From assembly GCA_036399775.1 (NCBI GenBank), contig DASWMJ010000007.1:21914-85913 (forward strand): a stretch of DNA of 64,000 nucleotides. The letters are read 5' to 3'. Positions 16,997 to 25,495 of this stretch are shown here, in pieces (the stretch's first letter is position 1; each line of letters begins with the position of its first letter). This DNA comes from JADMIH01 sp036399775. GTDB taxonomy: Bacteria; Chloroflexota; Chloroflexia; QHBQ01; JADMIH01. The position numbers and the translations under genes were made by a program. The notes under the pieces are model-generated. The model had not been told where the DNA came from and ran no database searches. It saw only the letters and a list, made by a program, of their open reading frames with translations.

Positions 16997-18829
16997 TTAT
17001 CTATCTGTAGATATGTCACAGCCCGGGAAGAAAGTGTTGGCTACTATCTTCACCGATTGGCCTCTCGTTACGCTGGCACCCCACCGGAAGTAGGGACGGT
17101 TCCCAGGGGCCACGCATGGCTCGCCCGCACCTCCGCACTCGTAACCACTCATAGCTCCGCGTGAAGCCAGGCGCTCTATCCATACGTAAAAAGGATTGGA
17201 CGGGGGCACGTCCTCGAACCGCTGGCCCGTTGGGGTATCCGAATAACCTTTGGCGTTGGAGACGATCTTAGCTAGCTGGCCGCGTGTAGCATCGCCGTTT
17301 GGCCGGAAGTAAGGGCGGTTGGCGGGAGCCACGCACGGCTCGTTCGCGCCGCCGCAGGGGTAGCCTCCCATGATACCCCTACCGGCCAGCCTGCCTATCC
17401 AGGCGTAGAAAGTGTTGTCTGTGGGCACGTCCTCGAAGACCTGGCCCCCCGGCGTTTCATTGAAGCCCGCCGACTCTGAGACGATCTTGGCTATCTGCCC
17501 GCGCGTGATGGGGCCGTTGGGCCTGAAATATGCGCTGTTGGCAGGGTCGCAAGGCTCAGTTGGCCCACCGCAGGCGTAGCCCGAAACAATGTTGCGGCAC
17601 GCGAGGCAAGTGGTACCCGCATAGAAATCGTTGCCGGCTGGCACGTCGGCGAATGGCGAGGCGCAGCCCTGTGGGCCTACTATGCGCTTGAGGTCGCCTG
17701 CCGCGTACCCGCCGTTCTCCATATACCACAGCGCGCCGTCGGGTCCCGTCTCTATATCCATCTTGGCCGTGACGCCCTCGACCACGTTCACCGCCGAGAC
17801 GAGGGTCCGGTCCGCGTTGAGGTAGTAATGCCGCAAGAGGCCGTTGTTGTAAGTTACCATGAAGAGGTGGTTCTGCCAGGCGGGTAGCTGGTGGCCTCTG
17901 TAAACTGTTACGCCGGTAGGCGCTTCACAACATGCGCCGCTGGCCAGGTACCACAATGGAGCTATGGTGTTGTAGGTGGGGCTGGGGTTTGCGTCATCAC
18001 AGGGGTAACTCGCACGCCAACCATAGTTGTAGCCAGCCTCGATGCGGTTCAGCTCGTCGTCGCAGCCGGGGCCGTTCTCGCTAGCGAATATCCTGCCAGG
18101 CGTGAGCGGGTCGAAGGTGAAATCAAAGCTATTACGCAGACCCATTGCATAAAGGGAGGGAAGCGCGCCCGTCTGGGTGAATACCGGATTGTCTGTTGGG
18201 ATTGTGCCATCGGAGTTGATGCGGTGTATCTTCCCCTGCTTGACCGCCACGTTCTGAGAGTTGGCGGGGGTAATCCCGTCGTCGCCGAGGCTTATGTAGA
18301 GCTTGCCGTCGGGGCCGAAGTGTATGTTGCCCCCGTTGTGGTTGCTGGCGGCTGTGTCGTTTGGCGAGGTGAAAATAGTCGTGGGGCTGGAACCGACGCC
18401 GTTGGTCTCCACGAAGCGCACAACGCGGTTCTCAAGGGGCGTGCAGGCGCAGGTGTAGTAGACGTAAATATAGTGGTTGGTGTTGAAGTCGGGGTCTATG
18501 GCTATGCCTAATAGGCCTTGCTCGCCGCCCGAAGTCACAGAGAACGTGATGACGGCATCAGGCTGAAGCGCTCCATTCTCGAAGAGGCGCACCTTGCCGG
18601 TGGTCTTCTCGGTATAGAAGAGCCTCCCTTGCGGGTCAAAAGCCATAGCGATAGGGTTATCCAGGTCGCTCAACACCGTTTGTGTGGTAGCCCCAGGCGG
18701 CAACTGCTCTGTGCCGTCGTCAGGGGCGGCGGACACAGCGCCGCCTGCACCCCATAACAGGATGGCGGCAACCGCTATGAGAGCAAGAAATAACGAAGGG
18801 AATATGGCGTGTTGTAAGCGAAGTCTCAT
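16997..18829 (-). CDS. Secreted GSDH-type (PQQ-dependent sugar dehydrogenase-like) beta-propeller with three SLH domains
   Basis: About 610 residues from the ATG at 18829; a TTG five codons earlier is less likely. A signal peptide (hydrophobic FPSLFLALIAVAAILLWGAGG) is present. Residues 50-390 form the glucose/sorbosone dehydrogenase propeller: NPIAMAFDPQGRLFYTEKTTGKVRLF, EQGLLGIAIDPDF, HNGGNIHFGPDGKLYISLGDDG, GYNYGWRASYPCD. Three S-layer homology repeats follow (FADVPAGNDFYAGTTCL ..., ending TRGQIAKIV, TRGQLAKIV and TRGQSVKIV), each with a CGG-xx-EPC insert before PYFR. A cell-surface sugar oxidase is implied; co-transcription with an ABC permease and long adaptor suggests an envelope role. 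Confidence 0.88.
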   Translation of the reverse strand: MRLRLQHAIFPSLFLALIAVAAILLWGAGGAVSAAPDDGTEQLPPGATTQTVLSDLDNPIAMAFDPQGRLFYTEKTTGKVRLFENGALQPDAVITFSVTSGGEQGLLGIAIDPDFNTNHYIYVYYTCACTPLENRVVRFVETNGVGSSPTTIFTSPNDTAASNHNGGNIHFGPDGKLYISLGDDGITPANSQNVAVKQGKIHRINSDGTIPTDNPVFTQTGALPSLYAMGLRNSFDFTFDPLTPGRIFASENGPGCDDELNRIEAGYNYGWRASYPCDDANPSPTYNTIAPLWYLASGACCEAPTGVTVYRGHQLPAWQNHLFMVTYNNGLLRHYYLNADRTLVSAVNVVEGVTAKMDIETGPDGALWYMENGGYAAGDLKRIVGPQGCASPFADVPAGNDFYAGTTCLACRNIVSGYACGGPTEPCDPANSAYFRPNGPITRGQIAKIVSESAGFNETPGGQVFEDVPTDNTFYAWIGRLAGRGIMGGYPCGGANEPCVAPANRPYFRPNGDATRGQLAKIVSNAKGYSDTPTGQRFEDVPPSNPFYVWIERLASRGAMSGYECGGAGEPCVAPGNRPYFRWGASVTRGQSVKIVANTFFPGCDISTDR

Positions 18830-19030
18830 TGGCCCGCACCCCAATATACGATACGGTGTTTGAAGGGTTATGCGTTACCCTCTTCGAGGTAAACTCGATC
18901 TCTTTATTATACCGGATTAGGGAGAAAACCCTCGTAAGCCTACCTACTTCCAAATTTTCTGGGTTCTACGTGTTAGTTCATGCTGTGGCGGCATGCTCTA
19001 TGCTGCATGCTACAGGTAGGAGGTCTAGAT

Positions 19031-19876
19031 ATGCGTCGCATGTTGCCCATCCTCATAGCTTCAGCCCTGCTACTCCTTTTTTCCGCGCAAACAACACCGG
19101 CGCGGATCACCCTCACCCGCGTGCTATTCATCTACGGCAGCGTACCGCCCGGCACCGATCCCAACGATATGATCCGCATAGGGCAGACGGGCGCGAACGG
19201 CTATTCTCAGCTTGTTGACTATCTCCTCCAAGAGCAAGGGCACAATTTCGAGGAGGTATCGGACCTCGACCCCTCCGTGAACCCTCTGCGGGCAGAGCAT
19301 TTGAAGCTGTACGATTTGGTAGTGCTAGGCTCCAACAATCGGCGGTACGCTGCTAGAGAGGCAGGCGAGGTCGGGAATTACGTAAACGGGGGAGGAGCGC
19401 TGCTGGCCCTCTCCGACAGCCGCTTCGGCCTCTCACCCGACCGCACCACCAACGCCCTGGGCGCGGGCGAACTGAGCGACAACGACATCATCGCCCAGTT
19501 CGGCATGTATATCGAGCACGACAACTACCAGGTAGTGGTTGCAGGCAGCGACCGCTTCGCTATGCCTTCCCACCCCCTTCTCAGGGGTATCGGCAGCTTC
19601 AAGGGCGAGGGGGTCAGCCTCATCAAAGTAACGGGTCCGCCCGCGCAGATTGTCGTGAGGGGGAACGGGCTGCCGCTCACGGACGGCCACACCATCACGG
19701 GGAAGGACTACGCCATCACCGCGGTCGCGCAGGTGGGCCTGGGGCGAGTGGCCGCGACGTTCGACCGCAACACCTTCTTCAACGCGGGCGTAGGCAGCGC
19801 GGGCACCGACCTCAACGAGCTTCACAACCGCCTGTATGCCTATAACCTGTTCGATTGGCTGGGGCGGCGGCGATAG
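19031..19876 (+). CDS. Secreted protein with a glutamine-amidotransferase-like (ThuA/DUF4350-like) fold
   Basis: 281 residues from ATG 19031, chosen because TAGGAGG ends seven bases upstream. A signal peptide (MRRMLPILIASALLLLFSAQ) is followed by VLFIYGSVPP, YDLVVLGSNNRRYAAREAGE and VGNYVNGGGALLALSDSRFG, the strand-helix order of class I GATase-like proteins. The usual Cys-His-Glu triad is not evident, so it is probably not a glutaminase; similar folds bind sugars or other ligands. It is divergent from the GSDH-SLH gene and may share its regulation. Function unknown. Confidence 0.6.
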   Translation: MRRMLPILIASALLLLFSAQTTPARITLTRVLFIYGSVPPGTDPNDMIRIGQTGANGYSQLVDYLLQEQGHNFEEVSDLDPSVNPLRAEHLKLYDLVVLGSNNRRYAAREAGEVGNYVNGGGALLALSDSRFGLSPDRTTNALGAGELSDNDIIAQFGMYIEHDNYQVVVAGSDRFAMPSHPLLRGIGSFKGEGVSLIKVTGPPAQIVVRGNGLPLTDGHTITGKDYAITAVAQVGLGRVAATFDRNTFFNAGVGSAGTDLNELHNRLYAYNLFDWLGRRR

Positions 19877-19938
19877 GGGTCAGGGGTTGGGTGTTAGTAT
19901 CAGAACCTGACCCCTAGCCCCTGATCCCTGACCCCTCG
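19874..19938. repeat. Heptamer inverted repeat (GGGGTCAGGGG ... CCCCTGACCCC)
   Basis: Begins within the stop codon of the secreted protein gene: two or three AGGGGTC/T units, a short spacer, then three or four complementary units. It can fold as a GC-rich hairpin and probably serves as the transcription end. Confidence 0.8.
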
Positions 19939-19944
19939 TTTGCA

Positions 19945-19974
19945 TTGCATCCTTGACGGCTTTGGTGCTATAAT
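19945..19974 (+). promoter_or_regulatory. Probable promoter of the PhnD-like gene
   Basis: TTGCAT at 19945-19950, an 18-base spacer, then a perfect TATAAT at 19969-19974, leaving a leader of about 110 bases before the TTG start. Confidence 0.45.
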
Positions 19975-20093
19975 CATCGCGGTCCGTATAGTTCATCTGG
20001 CTGCTCAGCGTGCCTTCTTTGTGCTGTATGGGTTGGGTGTTGGCTTTCTGATGTGAAGCTGATCAATTGAAGTAGAGAGAAAGGAGCAAGGGT

Positions 20094-21947
20094 TTGGCTA
20101 GTACAAGACGTATACTAACCGCCGGTGCGCTATTGGCGATGCTTGCGCCGATGGCGGCGGCATACCAGCCCACGGCGGCGCAAGGCTCGTTCGGCGATGC
20201 GGCCTTCCAGACGGTCTGGAACCGCACCGACAAGCCGGTTGCCGATAAGGCCGTGGTGCGCTCGTGGTATTGGGGCCCGACACCGGGCAAGACCGAGAAC
20301 GAAAAGTACGCGGAGGGCGTGGACGGCGTCCGCAAGGTGCAGTACTTCGACAAGAGTCGCATGGAGATCAACGACCCCTCCAAGGACAAGAGCGATCCCT
20401 TCTACGTGACCAACGGCCTCCTGACGGTGGAGCTTATCTCCGGCAAGATGCAGACGGGTAACAACCGTTACGAGACGCGCTACCCGGCTAACATCCCCCT
20501 GGCATCCGACAACGATGACGCGAACGCGCCTACCTACGCTTCGTTCTTCTTGATCGCCAATTCGCCTCTGGGCGACCACCCGGCGATTGACCAGACGGGC
20601 AAGCCGATCAACTACGGTGTCAACAAGGCCGGTATCGTGTCCCGCGCCCCGGATATGGAGAAGTATGGCGCCAAGTACGGCTTCTATAATGCCGAGACGA
20701 AGCACAACATCGCTGACAAGTTCTGGGACTTCCTGAACCTGAGCGGTCCCGTGATGGGCGCGGATGGCAAGATAACCAACGGCAAGCTGTCCGACCCCTG
20801 GTTCTACACGACAGGCTTCGCCATCTCCGAGCCTTACTGGGCCAACGTGAAGATCGCGGGCAAGCAAGAAGACGTGCTGATCCAGCTATTCGAGCGCCGC
20901 GTGCTCACCTACCAGCCTTCGCAGGTCCCCGAGTGGCGTGTGGCTATGGGCAATATCGGCGCGCACTACTACGATTGGCGCTACAAGGAAGCCGGTTCGC
21001 AGCGCTTCCCGAACCCCAACGTGTCGCCGGTGACGGTGGCGGCGGGCGACCTCGGCTCGAAAGAGAACCCCATCAAGATGGCCTTCATCCCGTCGGCCAG
21101 CAGCACCCGTATCCTGGCGAGCGGTGAGCCTCTGGCTGCGCAACTCGGCGCGGTCACGGGTTACAGCTTCAAGGTGAGCGTGCCCACGTCGTATGCCGCC
21201 GTCATCGAGGCGATGGGCTCGAACAATATTGACGTGGCGTGGCTCGCGCCCTTCTCATACGCGCTGGCAAACCAGAAGTACGGCGCGCAGGTGATCCTGT
21301 CAACCGTCCGCAAGGGCGCGCTGACCTATCCCTCGGTCTTCATCACCAACGATGCCAACATCAAGACCATAGAAGACTTCAGGGGCAAGAAGTTCGCCTT
21401 CGTGGACCCGGCTTCCGCTTCGGGCTACCTCTACCCGGTGGCTGCTTTCAAGAATGCCGGCCTGATTACGGGCACTCCACCCGATAATGAGGGCTTCTTC
21501 GGCAAGGGCAACGTGATATTCGCGGGCGGACACGATAAGGTCGTGACGGCTGTGTACAACGGCCAGGTAGTGGGTGGCGCATGCTTCGGCGGCCCGCTCG
21601 ACCCCGCGACCGGCGCGCCCACCGACGCCCGTAGCCTGGTGCTCTCGCAGTTCAAAGACGTGTACCAGAAGGTACGCATCGTAGGCGAGACCCAGCAGAT
21701 ACCGAACGACACAGTGTCGGTGCGTAAGGGCCTCACCCCTGAGATGCAGAAGCAGATCCAGAATGGCCTGCTTCAGCTGACCAACAACACGGCCGGGCGC
21801 AAGCTGCTGTACGACCTGTACCAGATCGACGATCTGGCTCCCGTCACCGACAGCTTCTACGATCCTCTGCGCCAGGTGGCCCAGGACGCGGGTATCACCA
21901 ACTTCGAGACCCTCTTCCCGACCCCCACCCCTCGCCCTGCGCCGTAG
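20094..21947 (+). CDS. Two-domain secreted protein: lineage-type N-terminal domain + PhnD-like phosphonate/phosphite-binding domain
   Basis: 617 residues starting with TTG at 20094, supported by AAGGAG seven bases upstream. A signal peptide (LTAGALLAMLAPMAAAYQ) is followed by a ~290-residue domain opening FQTVWNRTDKPVADKAVVRSW. A substrate-binding domain follows from about 320: PIKMAFIPSASSTRILASGEPLAAQL, NNIDVAWLAPFSYALA, DFRGKKFAFVDPASASGYLYP, the layout of PhnD/PtxB proteins. No ATPase or permease gene is adjacent, and the C-terminus is a Thr/Pro tail (FPTPTPRPAP). It may be a free-standing sensor or feed a distant transporter. Confidence 0.82.
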   Translation: MASTRRILTAGALLAMLAPMAAAYQPTAAQGSFGDAAFQTVWNRTDKPVADKAVVRSWYWGPTPGKTENEKYAEGVDGVRKVQYFDKSRMEINDPSKDKSDPFYVTNGLLTVELISGKMQTGNNRYETRYPANIPLASDNDDANAPTYASFFLIANSPLGDHPAIDQTGKPINYGVNKAGIVSRAPDMEKYGAKYGFYNAETKHNIADKFWDFLNLSGPVMGADGKITNGKLSDPWFYTTGFAISEPYWANVKIAGKQEDVLIQLFERRVLTYQPSQVPEWRVAMGNIGAHYYDWRYKEAGSQRFPNPNVSPVTVAAGDLGSKENPIKMAFIPSASSTRILASGEPLAAQLGAVTGYSFKVSVPTSYAAVIEAMGSNNIDVAWLAPFSYALANQKYGAQVILSTVRKGALTYPSVFITNDANIKTIEDFRGKKFAFVDPASASGYLYPVAAFKNAGLITGTPPDNEGFFGKGNVIFAGGHDKVVTAVYNGQVVGGACFGGPLDPATGAPTDARSLVLSQFKDVYQKVRIVGETQQIPNDTVSVRKGLTPEMQKQIQNGLLQLTNNTAGRKLLYDLYQIDDLAPVTDSFYDPLRQVAQDAGITNFETLFPTPTPRPAP

Positions 21948-21962
21948 TAAGGGAGAGTTTGG

Positions 21963-22011
21963 AAAACATAAAAATGAGGTTCGGCTGCGCCGAACCTCAT
22001 TTTTATGTTTT
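21963..22011. terminator. Bidirectional terminator, overlaps the stop of the convergent gene
   Basis: A 23-bp perfect stem (21963-21985 with 21989-22011) with a TGC loop and A/T-rich stem ends. It serves the PhnD-like gene and the convergent DUF885 gene, whose TAA stop touches its right arm. Confidence 0.92.
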
Positions 22012-23681
22012 TACAGGATGGTGCCGCTGCCTTCCCCTAAGAGGTATTGCCGCACAAGGGGTACGGGTGGGTAGCCCAGGGCCAGCATACTGTCGTGAAA
22101 GCGCTTGAGGTTGAAGGTGTCGCCCTGTCTGGCCTTGAGGTCGTCGCGGAGCTTGAGGATTAGGAGCTTACCGAGCGTGTAGTTCAGGTAGCCTGGGTCG
22201 AAGGTGCCTCGCAGGGCTTCTTTCTGGGCGGGCAACTCGTCCATGAAGCCGTTCTCCATGAAGAAGCGCGTAGCCTCTTCAAGGGTCATGCGCTCGGTGT
22301 GCATCATGATGGCCGCCACGTAGCGGCAGTTACGCAGCAGCGCCTCGCCCAACTGCGCGAACCGCAGCACGGGCGTATCGCCCCTGTAGCCCTCCTCGAT
22401 CATCATCTGCTCGCAGTAGTGCGCCCAGCCCTCCACGAAAGAGTACGACCCGAAGACCTTACGCACAGGCGACGTGACCCTGGCCGACGCGTGCAGGAAA
22501 TGGAGGTAATGTCCGGGGTACGCTTCGTGGATTGACACGTCGCACAGGCTTGCGTAGTTGAAGCGGCGCAGCCACTCCTCGGCCTGCTGCTCGGTCCATT
22601 CTTCCTCCACAGGGGTCACATAGTAGTAGGCGTCTGTGGCCTTCTCCTCGAAAGGGCCTGGGGAGTCCATGAACGCGAAGCCCCAGCGCAGGAAGGGTGG
22701 CGTTTCTACCACTTTACACCGCACCTCGGAGGGCACCGTCACGAGGTCGCTCTCGATGATGAAGTCCCGCAACTCCTCAAGCATATCCGCCGCGTCGGAG
22801 ATGAGGGTCTCTTTGGTGGGGTGGTCAGTGGACATCATCAGGGCAACTTCGCGCACGTCCATCGCGGGTTCGATCTCATGCGCGGTCTCGATGTAGGCTG
22901 CTTTGTTGGCTTCCAGGTTGGCGCGCCCCACCTCCAATATATATTCAAGGGGGAGGTCAACCAGCTCGTTCACAGCCAGCATGCGGCTGAACATCTCTGC
23001 CCCGATGCCGAAATCGGGCCTGGCGTGGGGCATCTGCTCTGTCAGGAAGTCGAGATAGCTTTCGAGCGCCTCTACCGCCCTGCCGTTGGCTTCGTTGAAC
23101 TCGGCCAGGAGTTGTGGGTCGCCCAACTGCTCTGCGACGGTCCTGGGGAAGTCCTCGCGCATGTACTTTACCTGGCCCGTACACATCTGTATGGCGATGT
23201 GCACGTGGGGGTGTGCGAGGGGCAATTCAAGCGCAGCCTTCGTCTGCTCTATCAGTTTGGGGACCTGGCGCTCGTACTCTACCAGCCTGGCTATGCGCTC
23301 TTCGGGCGGGGCGTAGTCGCGCTTGATGTAGTTCATCACGTCCACCATCCAGAAGATGAAGAGGGGATTGTAGGTGTGCTCCCTCAACTCTCCCAGGCGG
23401 AACCGCTCGGTTTGCAGGCCCTGGCGCAGCAGGTGGTAGTCCAGGTTGAGGTCGGCGTCGAAGCCCGCGGGGTCTATCTCCTCAAGCTCGGCGAGCGCGC
23501 GGCTCAATTCCTCGACCCTGGCCTCGATATTCTCCCTCGTGAAGTCGGGCACCATGCCGTCGTAGGCGTGCAGCCCCATGCTGGACGCCATAGTGGGCAT
23601 GAACTTGAACAGGGTAGTAAGCTGCCTGGATGCGAACTCGGTGAAGCGTTGGGCGCTCCCGCTAACTTCGGTGGGTGACAT
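22011..23681 (-). CDS. DUF885 family protein (putative zinc peptidase)
   Basis: 556 residues, the normal length of the family. The hallmark HEAYPGHYLH is at 385-394, FVEGWAHYCE at 415-424 and DPGYLNYTLGKLLIL near the C-terminus. The HE-x-x-x-GH pattern with a downstream Glu resembles a gluzincin-like zinc site, so a cytoplasmic carboxypeptidase-like or peptidase activity is inferred; substrates are unknown. No signal peptide or membrane segment. Single gene, sharing a terminator with the PhnD-like gene and followed upstream by the iron-uptake pair on the same strand. Confidence 0.85.
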   Translation of the reverse strand: MSPTEVSGSAQRFTEFASRQLTTLFKFMPTMASSMGLHAYDGMVPDFTRENIEARVEELSRALAELEEIDPAGFDADLNLDYHLLRQGLQTERFRLGELREHTYNPLFIFWMVDVMNYIKRDYAPPEERIARLVEYERQVPKLIEQTKAALELPLAHPHVHIAIQMCTGQVKYMREDFPRTVAEQLGDPQLLAEFNEANGRAVEALESYLDFLTEQMPHARPDFGIGAEMFSRMLAVNELVDLPLEYILEVGRANLEANKAAYIETAHEIEPAMDVREVALMMSTDHPTKETLISDAADMLEELRDFIIESDLVTVPSEVRCKVVETPPFLRWGFAFMDSPGPFEEKATDAYYYVTPVEEEWTEQQAEEWLRRFNYASLCDVSIHEAYPGHYLHFLHASARVTSPVRKVFGSYSFVEGWAHYCEQMMIEEGYRGDTPVLRFAQLGEALLRNCRYVAAIMMHTERMTLEEATRFFMENGFMDELPAQKEALRGTFDPGYLNYTLGKLLILKLRDDLKARQGDTFNLKRFHDSMLALGYPPVPLVRQYLLGEGSGTIL

Positions 23682-23762
23682 GGTGTAATCTCCAATCTAC
23701 AATCGCCGCGCCTGGATTTGGGAGGGCGGCGGCAAGAGTAGTTGTAGTATATCACCCAATGG

Positions 23763-24164
23763 CTACTTTATGATGAATTCGCCTTCCATCTTCTCGTCTT
23801 CGTGTATCTCGCAGTATATCCTGTGCGTGCCTGCTTGCTGCGCGGGCAGGTCTACCGTCTTGCTCTGACCTGGCGCTAGCTTAGTCTCAGGCATGAGGTC
23901 TTTTACTTCAACCTCGTGGACATTCTGGCCCGCGTTCACCACCGTCAGCTTGATCGGCCTGCCCACCTCTACCGTGTAGCTCGCCGGGTCGAATACGTTG
24001 TCTTTGCTGGTTATCGTTATCTCCTGCACATCCTCCTGGCCGCTCCCGCTCTCGGTTCCTGGGTTCTGCGTGGGGGGTACCGGCGTTGCTGCCGTGCCAC
24101 ACCCCGCGAATGCCAGCGCCGAAATGATGCAGAGCAGTACCGTTGCAATTATTCTCCTGGACAT
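23763..24164 (-). CDS. Cupredoxin-domain lipoprotein (iron-uptake associated)
   Basis: 133 residues. Signal peptide with lipobox LAFAGC (lipid-anchored Cys22) and a low-complexity linker, then a cupredoxin fold: VEVGRPIKLTVVNAGQNVHEVEV supplies the first His, and GTHRIYCEIHEDEKMEGEFII supplies Cys, His and Met. That set matches a type 1-like copper site. It lies downstream of and on the same strand as the FTR1 permease, an arrangement matching the EfeU-EfeO logic in which a cupredoxin domain delivers or oxidises iron outside the membrane. An electron-transfer role is the alternative. Confidence 0.85.
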   Translation of the reverse strand: MSRRIIATVLLCIISALAFAGCGTAATPVPPTQNPGTESGSGQEDVQEITITSKDNVFDPASYTVEVGRPIKLTVVNAGQNVHEVEVKDLMPETKLAPGQSKTVDLPAQQAGTHRIYCEIHEDEKMEGEFIIK

Positions 24165-24211
24165 GTAGATGTAATCCTTTCAAGTATTTTGGGAAAGTTC
24201 AGAATAGGTGT

Positions 24212-24300
24212 GTAGGGGCGAGGCATGTCTCGCACCGGTAGAGATGGCAGACGGGCTTGGCGCGTGACCCCAACGAGGGCGAGGCATGCCTCGCCCCTAC
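24212..24300. repeat. Palindromic repeat (GTAGGGGCGAGGCATG family)
   Basis: The left arm GTAGGGGCGAGGCATG begins at 24212 and its complement ends at 24300; a second nested GAGGCATG/CATGCCTC match extends it. It separates the FTR1 and cupredoxin genes. The GTAGGGGCGA ends recur in the element at 33804-33893. Confidence 0.85.
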
Positions 24301-24337
24301 GGATACATTCCTTCACATTGACTTTGGGCTTGCTCCG

Positions 24338-25237
24338 TTATGCGGTCACTTGCTCTCGCTCGACGGCTTCGCTACGGGAAGCATGTACGCTTGCCGCGCC
24401 CGTAGTGGACGGTTGGGCAGCCGTGTGAGTTGAGGTTTTCCTGGCCGGAGCGAACAGGAATATGCCCGCGACCACCAGGTAGCCGAAATAGCCTATCAAT
24501 TGGAGCAGGGACGGCCTGGAGGTGTAGCCTATCAGGGCTTGCAGGACCGAGCCAAGCGCGCTGCCTGTGGGTATCCACTGGCCGGTGTCCCAGACGTGCT
24601 CGATGATGGGCGGCACCCACCCTACCTCTTCAAACTCGTGGATGCCGTAGCGCAGTATCGCGGCGGCGAAGACGAGCAGTAAGACGCTGGTTATCTTGAA
24701 GAAGGTGCGGATGTTGAGGCGCACCCCCGCCACGTATACCGCCCAGGCCACTGCGAGGGCAACCACCAGCCCCACTATGCCCCCAACCAGGGTTTCCATG
24801 CCCGAAGACTGGAAAGCCGATGCGGAGAGGAATAGGGCGGTCTCCACGCCTTCGCGGGCCACTGTCAGGAAGGCCACTCCAAACAAGCCCCACGCAGCGC
24901 CCTTGACTATGCTCTGTTTCATGGTCTGCTCAAGAGAGCCTTTGATGTAGCGGGCTTGCTTGGACATCCAGAAGATCATGTAGCTGAGCATACCTACCGC
25001 CAGCAGCGATGTTACTCCTTCGTATACGCCTTTGGCCGGGTAGTCGAATTGCGCGCCCACAAACTGCAAGATCAGCGTGAACGCGACGGCAAGCGCGGCG
25101 GCGGTAAGAGCGCCCGCCCACACCGATGCCTGCCGGTCAATCCTACCCACTTTTCGCAGATAGCCTAACATGATAGCGATTATGAGTGCGGCCTCGATAC
25201 CTTCTCTAAATGTCAAAACGGCGGCAGCCAGGCTCAT
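24338..25237 (-). CDS. FTR1/EfeU-type high-affinity iron permease
   Basis: 299 residues from ATG 25237 (MSLAAAVLTFREGIEAALII); GAAAGGAAA lies upstream. An earlier in-frame start 17 codons upstream is less likely. Two REGxE iron-binding motifs are present: FREGIEAALI in helix 1 and AREGVETALF in helix 4, the FTR1 signature. About seven membrane helices. Fe(III) or oxidised Fe(II) passes through the paired Glu sites. The cupredoxin lipoprotein is the likely extracytoplasmic partner. A Fur-family gene lies 4.5 kb away; no clear Fur box was found in the 258-base upstream gap. Confidence 0.9.
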   Translation of the reverse strand: MSLAAAVLTFREGIEAALIIAIMLGYLRKVGRIDRQASVWAGALTAAALAVAFTLILQFVGAQFDYPAKGVYEGVTSLLAVGMLSYMIFWMSKQARYIKGSLEQTMKQSIVKGAAWGLFGVAFLTVAREGVETALFLSASAFQSSGMETLVGGIVGLVVALAVAWAVYVAGVRLNIRTFFKITSVLLLVFAAAILRYGIHEFEEVGWVPPIIEHVWDTGQWIPTGSALGSVLQALIGYTSRPSLLQLIGYFGYLVVAGIFLFAPARKTSTHTAAQPSTTGAASVHASRSEAVEREQVTA

Positions 25238-25495
25238 TTGGGTATGTTTCCTTTCAATGTAGGGAGTAATGCGCTTCCGGGTGGGCATTTCCGCAGACGC
25301 GCCAAATAAACATACCTTAATATCAAAAGGCTGTCAAGATGTTTTTGTAATTTCCGCAGATGTAATTGTAAAAAGGAGATGAAAGTTGGAGGACTCAGAG
25401 GCTCACTCCGCCGCTTGACAGGCAGTAGTATAATGTTTCGATACAACCACACAACCTAGAGAAAGTAAAAGATTAGGTGCAGAGAGGCCCCGGTT

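Noticed and set aside
25238..25495. Fur box before the FTR1 permease gene
   Set aside because: No good match to GATAATGATAATCATTATC-like sequence; only a repeated ATTTCCGCAGA(C/T)G motif is present, which is unexplained.
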